DNA of 64,000 bases. It comes from Symbiodinium natans. Its lineage: Eukaryota > Sar > Dinophyceae > Suessiales > Symbiodiniaceae. Positions 43,501 through 56,200 of this stretch are shown here, piece after piece. Numbering within the stretch: the first letter of the stretch is position 1; the number at the start of each line of letters is the position of its first letter. The notes below the pieces were generated by a model. That model had not been told where the DNA came from, did not search any database, and saw nothing but the letters and a program-made list of their open reading frames with translations. The stretch spans positions 186,001 to 250,000 of the forward strand of contig CAJNDS010002213.1 in assembly GCA_905221605.1 (NCBI GenBank), written 5' to 3'. A program made the position numbers and the translations under genes.

Positions 43501-45695
43501 CCCCAAGGTAGAGCCCGCTCCTTCCTCGGGCATTCCCCATGTCCGTGCCATCCACGAGGATGGCATCGAAGTCGCCCTGATACAGGCTATTTGGGCGAGA
43601 GATCAGGACGATCGTTGCTTAAGCTTAAGGCGCTGTCTTGCCCCTAAAGTTTAGTAAGGGTTTAGGGTTCGTCTCGAAACCCAAAGCCCTATAAACCCGA
43701 AACCCTAAATTCTAAATAACAGGGTTTAGGATGACCTCATAAAGATTATATGGGCGAAGGAACACCCCAGAAGCCGTCTCCAGAGTATACCCTAAACCCT
43801 AGACCCTAAACCCCAAACCCAAAACCCTGAAGCCGCTTCTTGGGCACTTCCTGGGCTCATCTTGCGGGGGGTTGGGCTTCGGGCCTGTCAAAGATGTAGT
43901 TTAGGATTTGGGGGTTTAAGGTTTAGGGGTTAGGAGTTTAGGAGTTTAGGAGTTTAGGGGTTTACCGGTTTAGCCGTTCAGGGGCTTTGGGGTTAGGGGC
44001 TATAGAGGCTTTGAGATTGAGGTGGGCAAGGGCTAAGGGCTTAGAGTCTCTTGTCGTGCCCAAAAGCCAAGAATCCCATGCGCTTAAAGCTCCCATGAGG
44101 TTTGCTTCCCGGCTGAGCTGGGATTACACGGACCTTTCTTGGCAAGCAACAAGGCTCAACAAGCAAACGCTTCCACGGAAATGGGCCCAAATCCCCGACC
44201 CCCCGGAACGTTCATGTCGAAAAGCTCCGAAGGCTATATACCCGACAACATTCGACCCCTGAACCCCCTTAAACCTTGAACCTTGAAATCCTGAAGCCCC
44301 ATTAACCTATGCGTTTCTCAGTAGGGATTAAGGGGCTTAGGGACCTTTCACCGGCTCTTTTTCCCCCTCACTCCCTGCTCAGACCCAGTAAGAATCACCT
44401 ACTGCAGTGGTATAGGGTTGAGGGTTTAGGGTTTAGGGTTTGGGGTTTGGGGTTCAAGTTCTAACTGCAGCTTCAGCCAAGCCTGTGGCCAGTTCCGGAA
44501 TTCGGCCGCATCTGCCTCGGTCCCATATGGGGGGTGTGTACTCTGCCCTATATCAACCCTGAAACCCTGAAACCCCAAAACCCTAAGACCCTAAGACACT
44601 AAACCCTAAACCCTAAACCCTCTATAGCAAGGGCCCGTACTTCGACTCCCAATAAACAAGGGTAAGGGGCCATACTGAGGGGCCATGGCTCCAACCTATA
44701 GAAACCTCGAAGGTGTGCTACTGGGTACCGGTTTCAAGACGCCCAAACTCCACGGCCCTGAAACCCAGCGTGGGAGTTTAAGGGCTTTAGAAGCGGTTTA
44801 GAGTTTTAGGGCCTGGGGTTTCGAGTCAGGTCAAGGATAAGGAAGCTATGCCTTTGCCCCAAACCCCAAGAGCCCGATCCCCTGAGGCACCCTAAACCCT
44901 AAACCCTAAACCCTAAACCCTAAACCCTGAACCCTGAACCCTAAACCCCCTAAACCCGGAAGCAACCTCACCGTGGACACTTGCATCCTGAACACTGAGC
45001 ACCTTGAGTCTGTCCTGAAGTCGGTTGAATGTGCTGCTTCGGGTCCTCTAAGACCACGAAACCGCAAGCTCTAACCTGCTCTAAACTCACTGCCCAAACC
45101 CCCAAACCCTAAACCCTAAACTCCAAACCCTGAACCGTGCTAAACTTTTAAGTCTTGCCCAAGGCGCAGCAATCTCGGTGACCCTTGCGTCACCCAGAGC
45201 CCACCCTTGCGCTGGAAGGAACCTCCAGGAATAGGTTCAACCCTAAACACCATAACTTGGGATGTTCCCCGTATACTAACAGTCCATACTAGGGATCTAC
45301 TAGTCCTGTTTCGGACTGTTAATATATATATATATATAAGGGGGAACAGCCCCAGCTATAACTTAAACCGGAATGTAGGCTCAGAGATTGTGATTCACGG
45401 CCAGGTCTTGGCAGCCGGTTTACAGGGCTTTGGTTCCCACATGTGTACATGAAGATCCCAATTTCGGATTCGCATTTAAAAAAACACTGTAGCGAGAAGG
45501 TGGTTGTTGTGTGACTAAACACATAAGCTGGGATGTTCACCCCTTATACTAATAGCACCACCTACTATGATCCCTACTAGGGACTGTTGGTATCCCTAAA
45601 CCCTAAACCCTAAACCCTACACGTAAGTGCCACCTGCGGGCAGCTTTCCCGACACCCGGATCGATGTCGATGATGTAGACTTCCCCGGCCTCGGG
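40566..45695 (-). CDS. duplicate of spermidine synthase-like gene, lacks exon 1
   Basis: Exons corresponding to 2-10 of the complete model: 45695-45634, 45036-44972, 44511-44466, 43586-43480, 42643-42557, 41957-41899, 41443-41393, 41159-41073, 40649-40566. They sit in a block that looks identical to 50636-58561 apart from homopolymer lengths. The glycine-loop exon that should precede 45695 is not found between the CAG/TAAGTAG arrays and the gap at 50536. As assembled, this copy cannot encode a full enzyme. It is either a real truncated tandem duplicate or the same locus assembled twice. I saw no disabling difference in the shared exons. Confidence 0.5.
40840..40955. repeat. dispersed family C element (copy 1 block)
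   Basis: CAAGAGTGGCCAGGGAATAG, AAGGGTGCCCTTTTTGGTTT, GGGGCTTATGAGGGAACC, CTCTGGGTCC. A shorter relative sits just upstream at 40750-40830. Copy at 53478-53593. Confidence 0.65.
41639..41720. mobile_element. foldback family A, most complete (copy 1 block)
   Basis: 82 bp. Left GGGATGTTCCCCCTTAAACT and right TTAGTATAAGGGGGAACATC + CC are near-perfect inverted repeats around a short AT-rich centre. It lies in the intron between exons 7 and 8 of the spermidine synthase-like gene. Confidence 0.8.
41782..41908 (-). repeat. intronic telomere array (copy 1)
   Basis: About 17 CCCTAAA units. Read on the gene strand it is GTTTAGGG... and begins at the donor of exon 7. Confidence 0.95.
42894..42997 (+). 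repeat. telomere tract between 37-bp direct repeats (copy 1)
   Basis: TCTGAAGAGGGAGTTTGCCG... at 42894-42930 and 42961-42997 (one mismatch) flanks TTTAGGG units. Copy in the second block at 55532-55635. Confidence 0.8.
43600..44450. other. intronic sequence of spermidine synthase-like copy 1
   Basis: Lies between exons 4 and 5. It holds degenerate TTTAGGG runs. The plus-strand frame 43987-44262 has no motif and runs antisense to the gene. Confidence 0.5.
44628..44700. mobile_element. foldback family D, half element (copy 1)
   Basis: AAGGGCCCGTACTTCGACTC and AAGGGGCCATACTGAGGGGC match the right half of family D. Copy at 57259-57331. Confidence 0.4.
45259..45352. mobile_element. foldback family A with TA expansion (copy 1)
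   Basis: 94 bp. Arms GGGATGTTCCCCGTATACTA / AAGGGGGAACAGCCC with a (TA)n expansion inside the right arm at 45323-45338. Confidence 0.7.
45530..45596. mobile_element. foldback family A fused to telomere repeats (copy 1)
   Basis: The left arm is intact. The right arm breaks off at GGACTGTTGGTATCCC and passes directly into CCCTAAA units, so the telomere tract replaces the terminal arm. Copy at 58161-58227. Confidence 0.65.
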
Positions 45696-45705
45696 CTTGC
45701 GCGCA

Positions 45706-46847
45706 GCAGCATCAGCATCAGCATCAGCATCAGCATCAGCATCAGCATCAGCATCAGCATCAGCATCAGCATCAGCATCAGCATCAGCATCAGCATCAGC
45801 ATCAGCATCAGCATCAGCATCAGCATCAGCATCAGCATCAGCCAGCAGCCAGCAGCCAGCAGCCAGCAGCAGCCAGCAGCAGCCAGCAGCAGCCAGCAGC
45901 AGCCAGCAGCAGCCAGCAGCAGCCAGCAGCAGCCAGCAGCAGCCAGCAGCAGCCACCAGCAGCCAGCAGCAGCCAGCAGCAGCCAGCAGCAGCCAGCAGC
46001 AGCCAGCAGCAGCCAGCAGCAGCCAGCAGCAGCCAGCAGCAGCCAGCAGCAGCCAGCAGCAGCCAGCAGCAGCCAGCAGCAGCCCGCAGAAGCCAGCAGC
46101 AGCAGCAGCAGCCAGCAGCAGCCACAGCAGACAGCAGCAGCCAGCAGCAGCCAGCAGCAGCCAGCAGCAGCCAGCAGCAGCCAGCAGCAGCCAGCAGCAG
46201 CCAGCAGCAGCCAGCAGCAGCCAGCAGCAGCCAGCAGCAGCCAGCAGCAGCCAGCAGCAGCCAGCAGCAGACAGCAGCAGCCAGCAGCAGCCAGCAGCAG
46301 CCAGCAGCAGCCAGCAGCAGCCAGCAGCAGCCAGCAGCAGCCAGCAGCAGCCAGCAGCAGCCAGCAGCAGCCAGCAGCCCAGCAGCAGCCAGCAGCAGCC
46401 AGCAGCAGCCAGCAGCAGCCAGCAGCAGCCAGCAGCAGCCAGCAGCAGCCAGCAGCAGCCAGCAGCAGCCAGCAGCCAGCAGCCAGCAGCCAGCAGCCAG
46501 CAGCCAGCAGCCAGCAGCCAGCAGCCAGCCAGCAGCCAGCAGCCAGCCAGCAGGCAGCAGCCAGCACAGGCAGCAGCCAGCAGCAGCCAGCAGCCAGCAG
46601 CAGCCAGCAGCCAGCAGCAGCCAGCAGCCAGCAGCAGCCAGCAGCAGCCAGCAGCCAGCAGCCAGCAGCCAGCAGCCAGCAGCCAGCAGCCAGCAGCCAG
46701 CAGCCAGCAGCCAGCAGCCAGCAGCCAGCAGCCAGCAGCCAGCAGCCAGCAGCAAGCAGCCAGCAGCCAGCAGCAAGCAGCAAGCAGCAAGCAGCAAGCA
46801 GCAAGCAGCAAGCAGGACGTAGCAAGCAGCAAGCAGCAAGCAGCAAG
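45706..46847 (+). repeat. (AGCATC)n then CAG/CAGC compound array (copy 1)
   Basis: (AGCATC)n 45706-45840, CAGCAGCAGCC and CAGCAGCC units to 46752, then AAGCAG units to 46847. Very long frames on both strands are repeat-derived. It lies upstream of exon 2. Confidence 0.97.
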
Positions 46848-46858
46848 CATGAAGAAGG

Positions 46859-48250
<1,392 letters not shown>

Positions 48251-48477
48251 AGGGTAGAACAAGAACAACAACAAGTACAGGTACAAGTGCAAGTACAAGT
48301 ACAAGCATGAGTGATGATTCCAGCACCAGTAACCTAGATATACGAGTGCTGCTTGCCATCGGCGGTTACTTCAGATTCAGATCTCGAGCCACATGACGAG
48401 CGGGGAATGCCAGCCCCGGATGCACAGAGCAGCCCCAAGCGACCCCCAAACCCTAAACCCTGAGAGCCCCAAACAAC

Positions 48478-48613
48478 CTTTGAAACACGAAGCACCAAGG
48501 CGCAAGTAATTTTCCTGAATCAGACGATCCGGCCTCATAGCATGGCAGCTCTTGAAAGGGCCCAGCCGCCCAGGCGGCTTTGCCCGGTTGGCAGCCTCTT
48601 TTGGGTCTTCGGG
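48478..48613 (-). CDS. candidate exon, unknown gene
   Basis: 136 nt, phase 0 to 1, acceptor aaaatctgcag, donor AAAG|GTTGTT. The encoded segment includes FKSCHAMRPDRLIQENYLRL. The plus strand is also open with similar codon bias, so strand and reality are unsure. It does not supply the glycine-loop exon missing from copy 1. Confidence 0.25.
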
Positions 48614-49482
48614 CTGCAGATTTTCGGCCTATCCGCGTAGAGCCCAGTTCATGGATAGTTATACGCAGGTTGTTTATAGGCTGCCTCGTTTCAAGACTGC
48701 ATATACCTGGCCAATCCTGCCCAGCGCGAAAGCCTGCCCGTTGCTCCCAGAAAACTGTACCTACCCCTTTCATGAAGCCTGAATTAGCAGCGATAATTAG
48801 CAACGTGGCGTAAGGTCCAGACCCATGACGACATGCGCAGCATCTTTCAAAACCTTGGCAGCAGTGGTCAATCGAAATGATCATCTACTCGAGAGCTTAG
48901 TTTGGGGGCTTGGGCTGCGAATTTCTCTGGTTTGGAGTCGACTGTCTGACCCCTTGTGGGCACCCGGCATCCCCCAACCCCAAAAGCCCCAAGCCAATTG
49001 ACTTGTTGATCACACATACATCCACAAATCCCTGCTTAACTCCCAAACCGGAAAGGATCAGGTCTTAAAGAGTCTGAAGGAGGGAAACGGGGGGAAGATC
49101 GTGAGTCTGTTTCTCGGGAGCACTTCAGGCGACGATCTGTTAAGGCACCCGCCTCCAGCCATACCCCCACGTGGACCCCACCCCGGGAGAAGATAACGCT
49201 CTATGAAAAGCTCTGCATTAGAGATGTCTACTTCGCATCTCCATACGTAGAACAGTTGTACGTGCCTTATGTACATGAATGTCACTTGTAAGTGGCTCAA
49301 AAACAAACTGCCTTGTCAGAAGACCAGTTTGTACCTATACTTACCGTGATTCTATCCTATACGAAGTAACTGCCTGCAAGTAGTTCGATGCAGATGCCGC
49401 CTTCAGCGGCGGGCTCGGGGTCGCAGATTCCGTTGTGTGTGTTCCGAAACCCACAGAAACTCAGACGCTGGGGCCGCCGCAC

Positions 49483-49531
49483 CGGGTGTCGCGAGGGCCA
49501 TGGCCAGCTCTTCGTAGGCACGGAGGCCATC
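49483..49531 (-). CDS. candidate short exon
   Basis: 49 nt, phase 0 to 1, acceptor gcttaaag, donor CCCG|GTGCGG, encoding DGLRAYEELAMALATP. No family recognised. Confidence 0.28.
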
Positions 49532-49789
49532 CTTTAAGCTTGGACATAGAGGGTCCACATGGTCTACGAATCAGGTTTGGCGGTTCGGATTTATGGTCTA
49601 GGGACAAGGTTTCAGGACCAAGAGACAGACAAGCATATTCAGGGTTAGGGACTTGCAGCTTGAAATCATTGCGGTATAAGAAGTTTGGAGGTCCCAAACC
49701 CAAGACAAACTAAGCCGTGTTCTCCCTTGGAAAGCCCTAGACCTGCGACACACGACGACGCCGACACTACCACCACAAACAGCAAGCAG

Positions 49790-49834
<45 letters not shown>
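49790..49834 (+). repeat. (CAG)n microsatellite
   Basis: About 14 CAG units. Confidence 0.97.
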
Positions 49835-49836
<2 letters not shown>

Positions 49837-50010
49837 AAACACGAATAATACAACAACCACGTGACCAAACGACCAACCACACATGACATTACGTAGCATC
49901 TGCAGTTGCAGCATTTGCCTTACGTTCCGCAGTCACATTACTAGCAAACATTGCATCCGCACACAAGCTAAAACAAAGACACAAACAAGCAAGCAAAACA
50001 AACAACATGC

Positions 50011-50095
50011 CAAACAAACAAACAAACAAACAAACAAACATTGACTACACGACACAACACAACACAACTCAATTCAACTCAACTCAACACAACAC
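50011..50095 (+). repeat. (CAAA)n and CAACA-rich simple sequence
   Basis: Seven CAAA units, then ACACAACACAACTCAATTCA-type runs. Confidence 0.93.
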
Positions 50096-50352
50096 CGCGC
50101 AAAAAAAAAAATGACAACAAACAACCATGATTCCAAAAGCCACAACCACAGGGCGCATCGGAACCACAACCACACAACCAAGACCCAAAACTCTAAGTCC
50201 AGCGCAAAGTGGACTTGTCGAGGGCTTAGACTTACATACTCCCCTTAGAACCTTAATGAAAATGATATTTTTAATATCCTCTTGGGTTCTATACCCTAAA
50301 CCCTAAACCCTAAACCCTAAACCCTAATAGGTATAAGGTTCGGGATGGACAC

Positions 50353-50415
50353 TTGGGCAGCACAGTCCTCGCCGGCCGCAAATGCCGCCGTGGATTGGCT
50401 CTGAATCTCCCGCGC
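50353..50415 (-). CDS. candidate short exon
   Basis: 63 nt, phase 0 to 0, acceptor cacgcgccag, donor CCCAA|GTGTCC, encoding AREIQSQSTAAFAAGEDCAA and Q. It lies between a CCCTAAA run and a TTTAGGG run just before the assembly gap. Confidence 0.28.
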
Positions 50416-50535
50416 CTGGCGCGTGAGGGCTCAGGGTTTAGGGTTTAGGGCTTAGGGCTTAGGGCTTAGGGTTTAGGGTTTAGGGTTTAGGGTTTAGGGT
50501 TTAGGGGTATTCTGGCATTTTTGCAGGAACTTCAC

Positions 50536-50635
50536 NNNNNNNNNNNNNNNNNNNNNNNNNNNNNNNNNNNNNNNNNNNNNNNNNNNNNNNNNNNNNNNNN
50601 NNNNNNNNNNNNNNNNNNNNNNNNNNNNNNNNNNN
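50536..50635. other. assembly gap, exactly 100 N
   Basis: One hundred N, the conventional placeholder for a gap of unknown size. It joins unrelated sequence on the left to the duplicated block on the right. Confidence 0.99.
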
Positions 50636-50821
50636 TCTGTACAACGAACTTAAACCTTACACCATGTAAACCCTAGACTCATTCTTTGTGTAACCGTTGA
50701 AGTTATGTCAACTTCCCGCAAGTGGCTCGCATGCCTTTTCCTCCACAGAATCCTCTGTCTGCCATGGCCATGTTGCGCTCTGATCTTCGGGGGCTGTCCT
50801 GCGTTTAGGGCTTGGGTCCCC

Positions 50822-51067
50822 TAAACCCTATAAACCCTATAAACCCTATAAACCCTATAAACCCTATAAACCCTATAAGCCCTATAAACCCTATAAACCC
50901 TATAAACCCTATAAACCCTATAAACCCTATAAACCCTATAAACCCTATAAGCCCTATAAACCCTATAAGCCCTATAAACCCTATAAACCCTATAAACCCT
51001 ATAAACCCAATAAGCCCTATAAACCCAATAAGCCCTAATAAAACCCTACATATAAACCCTATGACCT
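50822..51067 (-). repeat. 9-bp array ATAAACCCT (copy 2)
   Basis: Same as 38195-38440. Confidence 0.95.
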
Positions 51068-51535
51068 AGCATTGGAGCCCTTGCTCAGGCCGCCACGGGA
51101 AGGATGAATGCGGCTTCCATTGAATCCGCAAGTCCTTCGGTCTAGGGTTTAGGGTTTAGGGTTTAGGGTTTAGGATTTAGGGTTTAGGGTTTAGGGGTCA
51201 AGGGTTTAGGGTTTAGGGTAATTAAAGGGTTTGGGGTTTGGGGTTAAAGGGTTTAGGGTTTTTAAGTTCGAGGTTCCGGGGATGTTGCTTTGCTCGGAAG
51301 TTGAAGACCCCGGCCTCGGCCTGCGAACCCAAACCCTCACGATCGAGGGTTCCTTCTCTAAGGGAGGGGTTCGGGATTGGGACCCTAAACCCTAAACCCT
51401 AAACCCTAAAACCCTAAACCCTAAACCCTAAACCCTGAACCCTAAGCCCTGAACCCTGAACCCTAAACCCTAAACCCCTAAACCCTCAACCGGTGTAATA
51501 TGAGAGAACGACGCAGCAACTCTCCCCCCCTCCAG

Positions 51536-51600
51536 GCTCCTTCTGGAAGATTGCGAGCGACGGCGCGTGCCTTCAAAGCGGACACCTGGCATGCGCCCAG
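51536..51600 (+). CDS. candidate exon with strong splice sites (copy 2)
   Basis: Same sequence as 38909-38973 in the duplicated block. Confidence 0.4.
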
Positions 51601-52242
51601 GTTGAGGGCTTTTAGGGTTTCTAGGGGCTTTTAGGGTCTCTAGGGTCTTTAGGGGTTAGGTTTAAGGTTAGGGCTTTTAGGGTTTCTAGGGTTTTTAGGG
51701 TCTCTAGGGTCTTTAGGGTTTTGAGGGGTTAGGTTTAAGGTTTAAGGTTTCGGGTTCTAGGGTTCTAGGGTTTGGGGTTTAGGGCGTTTAGGGGGGGGGG
51801 GGGGGGGTTAGGGACCCTAAACCCTGAACCCTGGCCCCACATCCCAAGAAAGATAGCACTGGAAGATGTGACTGCAATCTCAGGAGCTATACTGTTATTT
51901 GATATTTGAGGTACAGTACTGAACTTCTAAGAACTACCTACGAACTTCCCTGAGCCCAACTTTTCAATTTGACCAGGGAGGGAGGGGAGGGGGCAATCCA
52001 GACTCATCAAACACCCAGGAATCGCAGACCCTAAGCCCCACACCCTACGCCCTACACCCTACGCCCTAAACCCTAAGTCCTAAACCCGAAACCCCTAAAC
52101 CCTAAACCCTAAACCCTAAACCCTACACCCGACCGCCCTGGCCTCCGGCGCACGCCCTGGCTCGTACAGGTTTTTGGGTTCGGTCGCACTCTTGTTTTGA
52201 GGTTCCCTTGCCGTGTAGCGCGTTTTGGGTTGAGGGGAGGGT

Positions 52243-52277
<35 letters not shown>

Positions 52278-53203
52278 GGGCTTGAAGACATTTGGGGCGG
52301 TTTAAGGGGTTTCTGGAGTAGGGTTTAAGGTGAGGTTAGCGCGTTTTGGGTTGAGGGGGCTTAAGGGCTTTAAGGGCTTCAGGCGGCTTAGGGGGATTCT
52401 GGTTTAGGATTTGGAGTTTAGGCTTTGGGGGGTTGAGGGTGCTTAAGGGCCTTTGGGGTTTACATAGGGTTCAAAAGGCCGCTGAGAGTAGGGCTCCGAC
52501 TTGGGTCTTCTGAAACATCGCTGAAGGGTGAGGGGGGGAGATGCCGAGGTCTCGAGCACACGACATTCTGAACTCTGAGGGCCAAAGACTGTAAGGAGCA
52601 AAAGAGGGTTTAGGGTTTAGGGTTTAGGGCTTCGGAGATCAGGTACACATCCAAACCTTTCTGCCCGAAGCCCCAGCATTCCTGCATGCAGCTGCCGGCA
52701 TGTTCCTCGGACGTCGGACATCAAGGCCACCCGAAACAGACCCTGCAAGCCCTACACCCCCAACCAACCCTAAACCCAACCAACCCTAAACCCTAAACCC
52801 TAAACCCTAAACCCTAAACCTTAAACCGCAGACCCTGAACCCGACACCCTACACCAAAAACCGAAGCGGCACCTGTTCCAGGCGCGTCGGCAAGGCAGCG
52901 GAGACACCTCCAGGGGCTTTGGGGGCGTTGTGACTCACGGGCTTAGGGTTCAATATTTAGGGTTTGGGGTTTAGGCTGTAGGGTTCAGGATTTAGGGTTC
53001 AGGATTTAGGGGCTGGGACTTAGGGTTTGGGATTTAGGTTACAGGATTTCGGGTTGGCCTTTTGACTGTGAGACTCAAGGACACTCAAGTCGTAGATGGT
53101 TGCTGTGGGTCCTGGGTCCAGGTTCGAGGGCAATCATATCTACATATCGACATACAACTACATCTTTTGCATTCGCCTAAGCCCTAAACCCTAAACCCCA
53201 AAC

Positions 53204-53287
53204 CCTTAAAGGGATGCTGAGGGTGCTCGGGTCTAAGCTATTGGTCAGCCAGGGGCTCCCGTCAAGGAACCTTCGTGTCGTGATGCT
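53204..53287 (-). CDS. possible last exon of spermidine synthase-like gene
   Basis: 84 nt, phase 0 to 0, acceptor gtccaaag, donor AGG|GTTTGGGG, again telomere-like. It encodes SITTRRFLDGSPWLTNSLDP and STLSIPLR. No family motif is recognised, so only phase and position support it. Copy at 40566-40649. Confidence 0.25.
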
Positions 53288-56200
53288 CTTTGGACCGTTA
53301 GGGTTAAGGGTTAAGGGTTAAGGGTTAAGGGCTAAGGGTTAAGGGTTTAGGGTTTAGGGTGTTGGGTTTAGGGTTTAGGGCTCGTATCTAGACCCACGAA
53401 TCGCCTAGGGATAGAAAGGGTCTACTTTGTGAACCTAAACCCTAATCCCATACTCAGAACCAGTAACTTTCTAGGCCCAAGAGTGGCCAGGGAATAGAAA
53501 GGGTGCCCTTTTTGGTTTAAAGGGGCTTATGAGGGAACCCAAACCCTAAAAAAGGGAATAAGGGCCGACTCTGGGTCCCTAGTACTGGCTCTTAGGAGGG
53601 AATTCCAGACCTCCAAAAAACACCCGAAGCCATCCTAAACCCTAAACCCTAAACCCTAAACCCTAAACCCTAAACCCTAAGCCCGAAGCCCGAAACCCGA
53701 AACCCTAAACCCGAAGCCATGATGGCTCGGCGGGGCGCCGATTGGTGCTTTTGCTCGCCACGGCAAAGACGGCGAGGCCACCGTAGGAAGGGATCTCCTG
53801 ATCTCTGGCTCAGGAATTTCTGTTTTCATGGGGGGTAGCAGGCTTCAGCAAGGTTTTCTTGGTGTTTACTAGTTGCACCACCAGGAGCCCTCACAAGGGA
53901 CCCCTAATTTTGAGAAACCCCGCTAGGGCTTTGGTAGGGCGGAAGTCCTGCAGACCTTCTAAACCCCCCTGAACCCCCCCAAACCCGTGGATTTAGGGAT
54001 TGAACGCTTCGAGCTGAGGCCCCTGGCGGCTGTGTAGGCGCGAGCCATGCTGAAGCCAGCCTCCAGAAGTATGAGTTCACCCTAAACCCTAAACCCTGAA
54101 CCCTAAACCCGAAACCCGAAACCCTAAACCCTAAACCCGAAACCCTAAACCTTATTGTGGGGGCTAAGCCCTATAAGCCCAAAGCCTCTTCCTGTGCTTC
54201 CTGGTGGTTCCTTCAGGTTCGGATCCAGGGGCATGCGTGCCCACTACAATCTTTAGGGGTTTACAGCTTTAGGGGTGGGATGTTCCCCCTTAAACTAACC
54301 GTCCTTAGCAGGGATTATAATAGGGGGGTAGGACTGTTAGTATAAGGGGGAACATCCCAAAATTTTGGGGTTTAGTTTCTTGTTTGAGGGTGGGGGGGTT
54401 GGCTTGCAGGGCTTAGGGCCTAAACCCTAAACCCTAAACCCTAAACCCTAAACCCTAAACCCTAAACCCTAAACCCTAAACCCTAAACCCTAAACCCTAA
54501 ACCCTAAACCCTAAACCCTAACCCTAAACCCTAAACCCTAGACTCCCACGGTGAGCCGGACGATGCCTCGGCCAGCCGTGCAAGGCCAACTGCCACTGAG
54601 GGGGAGAAGGCCAGGCCGTCTGGACGCCTCGTTTCGGGTTTAGGGTTTAGGGTTTAGGGTTTAGGGTTTAGGGTTTAGGGTTTAGGGTTTAGGGTTTATC
54701 AGGATCGGCAGACATGACCGCGAACCGGTTTTAGGGTGTTGTGGATGGTGTGTATATATCGATGTACATATCTATGTATTTATTGACCACAACTCTTGGT
54801 AGCCCACAAAGGAAACTACACTTGCGGAGGTCTGGGTAAAATCTGAATCCGAGAGCCTAGACAGCCAACCCCTAATCTGTGGCCTAGGCCCCAAACTCAG
54901 TCTTTCGGGCTAAGGGATTCCAGGGCCTAATCTCAAAAACAAAACCCAAGGGTTTAGGGTTTAGGGTTTAGGGTTTAGGGTTTAGGGTTTAGGGTTTAGG
55001 GTTCAGGGTGTAGGGTTTAGGGTTTGGGGTTGAGGGTTTAGGATACCCTGCAGCCCCGAAGCCGTTCCCTAGGTGCTCCCAAAGCCCGAGATGCACGAGC
55101 CCACCCTAAACCCTAGACCCTAGACCCTAGACCCTAAACCCTAAACCCTAAACCCTAACCCGAAACCCCAAACCCTAAACCCTAAACCCTAAACAGTGAC
55201 TGCTCCACATGCTTCCACGGGGCACGACGCAGGCACCAAGCTGTGTGGAGAGAATGCCGTCATCCTTCAGGCGGTGCAGGCCTGAGTCTACAGCGGCTTT
55301 GGGAATATCTATTCAACCCAAACCCCTAAACCCCTAAACCCCTAAACCCCTAAACCCCTAAACCCCTAAAACCCTAAACCCCTAAACCCTTGGGGGGCGC
55401 TTCTTGGGGTGCAGGGCTTGGAGCTAACTTTAGAGTGTGCATTTTGGGGATTGCGCGGTTTTTTGGGGGGCATGCGACCCTCTAGGAGTTGGCTGAAGCC
55501 CGCTCCTGGCACAGGCTCTGTGGTGGAGGGCTCTGAAGAGGGAGTTTGCCGGTTTAAGGAGTTTAGGGTTTAGGGTTTAGGGTTTCAGGGTTTAGGGTTC
55601 TGAAGAGGGAGTTTGCCGGCTTAAGGAGTTTAGGGGTTAGGATGTAGGGTTTAGGGCTGCTTTCCTGCAGCCTGTAAGTGGTAACTATTCCTTCTCAAAG
55701 AGCTCCAGAAGTTCGTGATTGATTCTCTACCCAAAAGCCCTAAACTTCAAACCCTCAAGCGCCTAACCCCCCCCCCCCCCCCAAGAGCCGGCAGGTCTCA
55801 AAGCTTGTGGGGCTTTGCGCGGCCAGGAGCCGGACAGCCAGCAAAGAAGCTCTTGCCCCACAGGTGATCACTCCTGCGCAAACGGGGCCGCGGAGGCCTG
55901 GTGAGAGCAGTGGCTTCGCGGGCCCACACCCTCCGAAAACAAAAACAAGGCCGGAAGATTCTGGTCACGGGGATCCCCCCCCCCCCCCCCTAAACCCTCA
56001 ACCCCCGACCTTTCCTCCAAACAAAAAAGAGTTTCGGTTTCGGAGCCTTGGAATATAAACTTCCCTACTTAAGATCCTGTCCTGGCCCTGCGGCATCTGG
56101 ACCTTGAATCCCTCTAAGACCCTAGATAAGGCCCCAAGGTAGAGCCCGCTCCTTCCTCGGGCATTCCCCATGTCCGTGCCATCCACGAGGATGGCATCGA

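Larger units (their letters stand above)
38009..46750. repeat. large duplicated block, copy 1
   Basis: Corresponds to 50636-59533. In all lines I compared, 38009-45929 matches 50636-58560 except for homopolymer lengths: G tract at 39612 (24 G versus GGG-T-31G), C tract at 43129 (17 versus 16) and C tract at 43338 (22 versus 16). Beyond 45930 both copies are CAG-rich arrays with the same flanking landmarks but different internal order. Confidence 0.9.
48885..50280. other. mostly unique stretch before the gap
   Basis: Few telomere repeats. Contains candidate exon 49483-49531, a CAG run and CAAA simple sequence. No longer gene recognised. Confidence 0.55.

Noticed and set aside
44955-45060. Plus-strand frame LTVDTCILNTEHLESVLKSV opposite exon 3 copy 1
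   Set aside because: Reads well, but the minus strand has the GTGAGG donor, the right phase and family homology; the antisense openness follows from codon periodicity.
48453-48884. 143-codon minus-strand ORF
   Set aside because: Part of it overlaps candidate exon 48478-48613 in another frame; the ORF itself has a poor composition and no motif.
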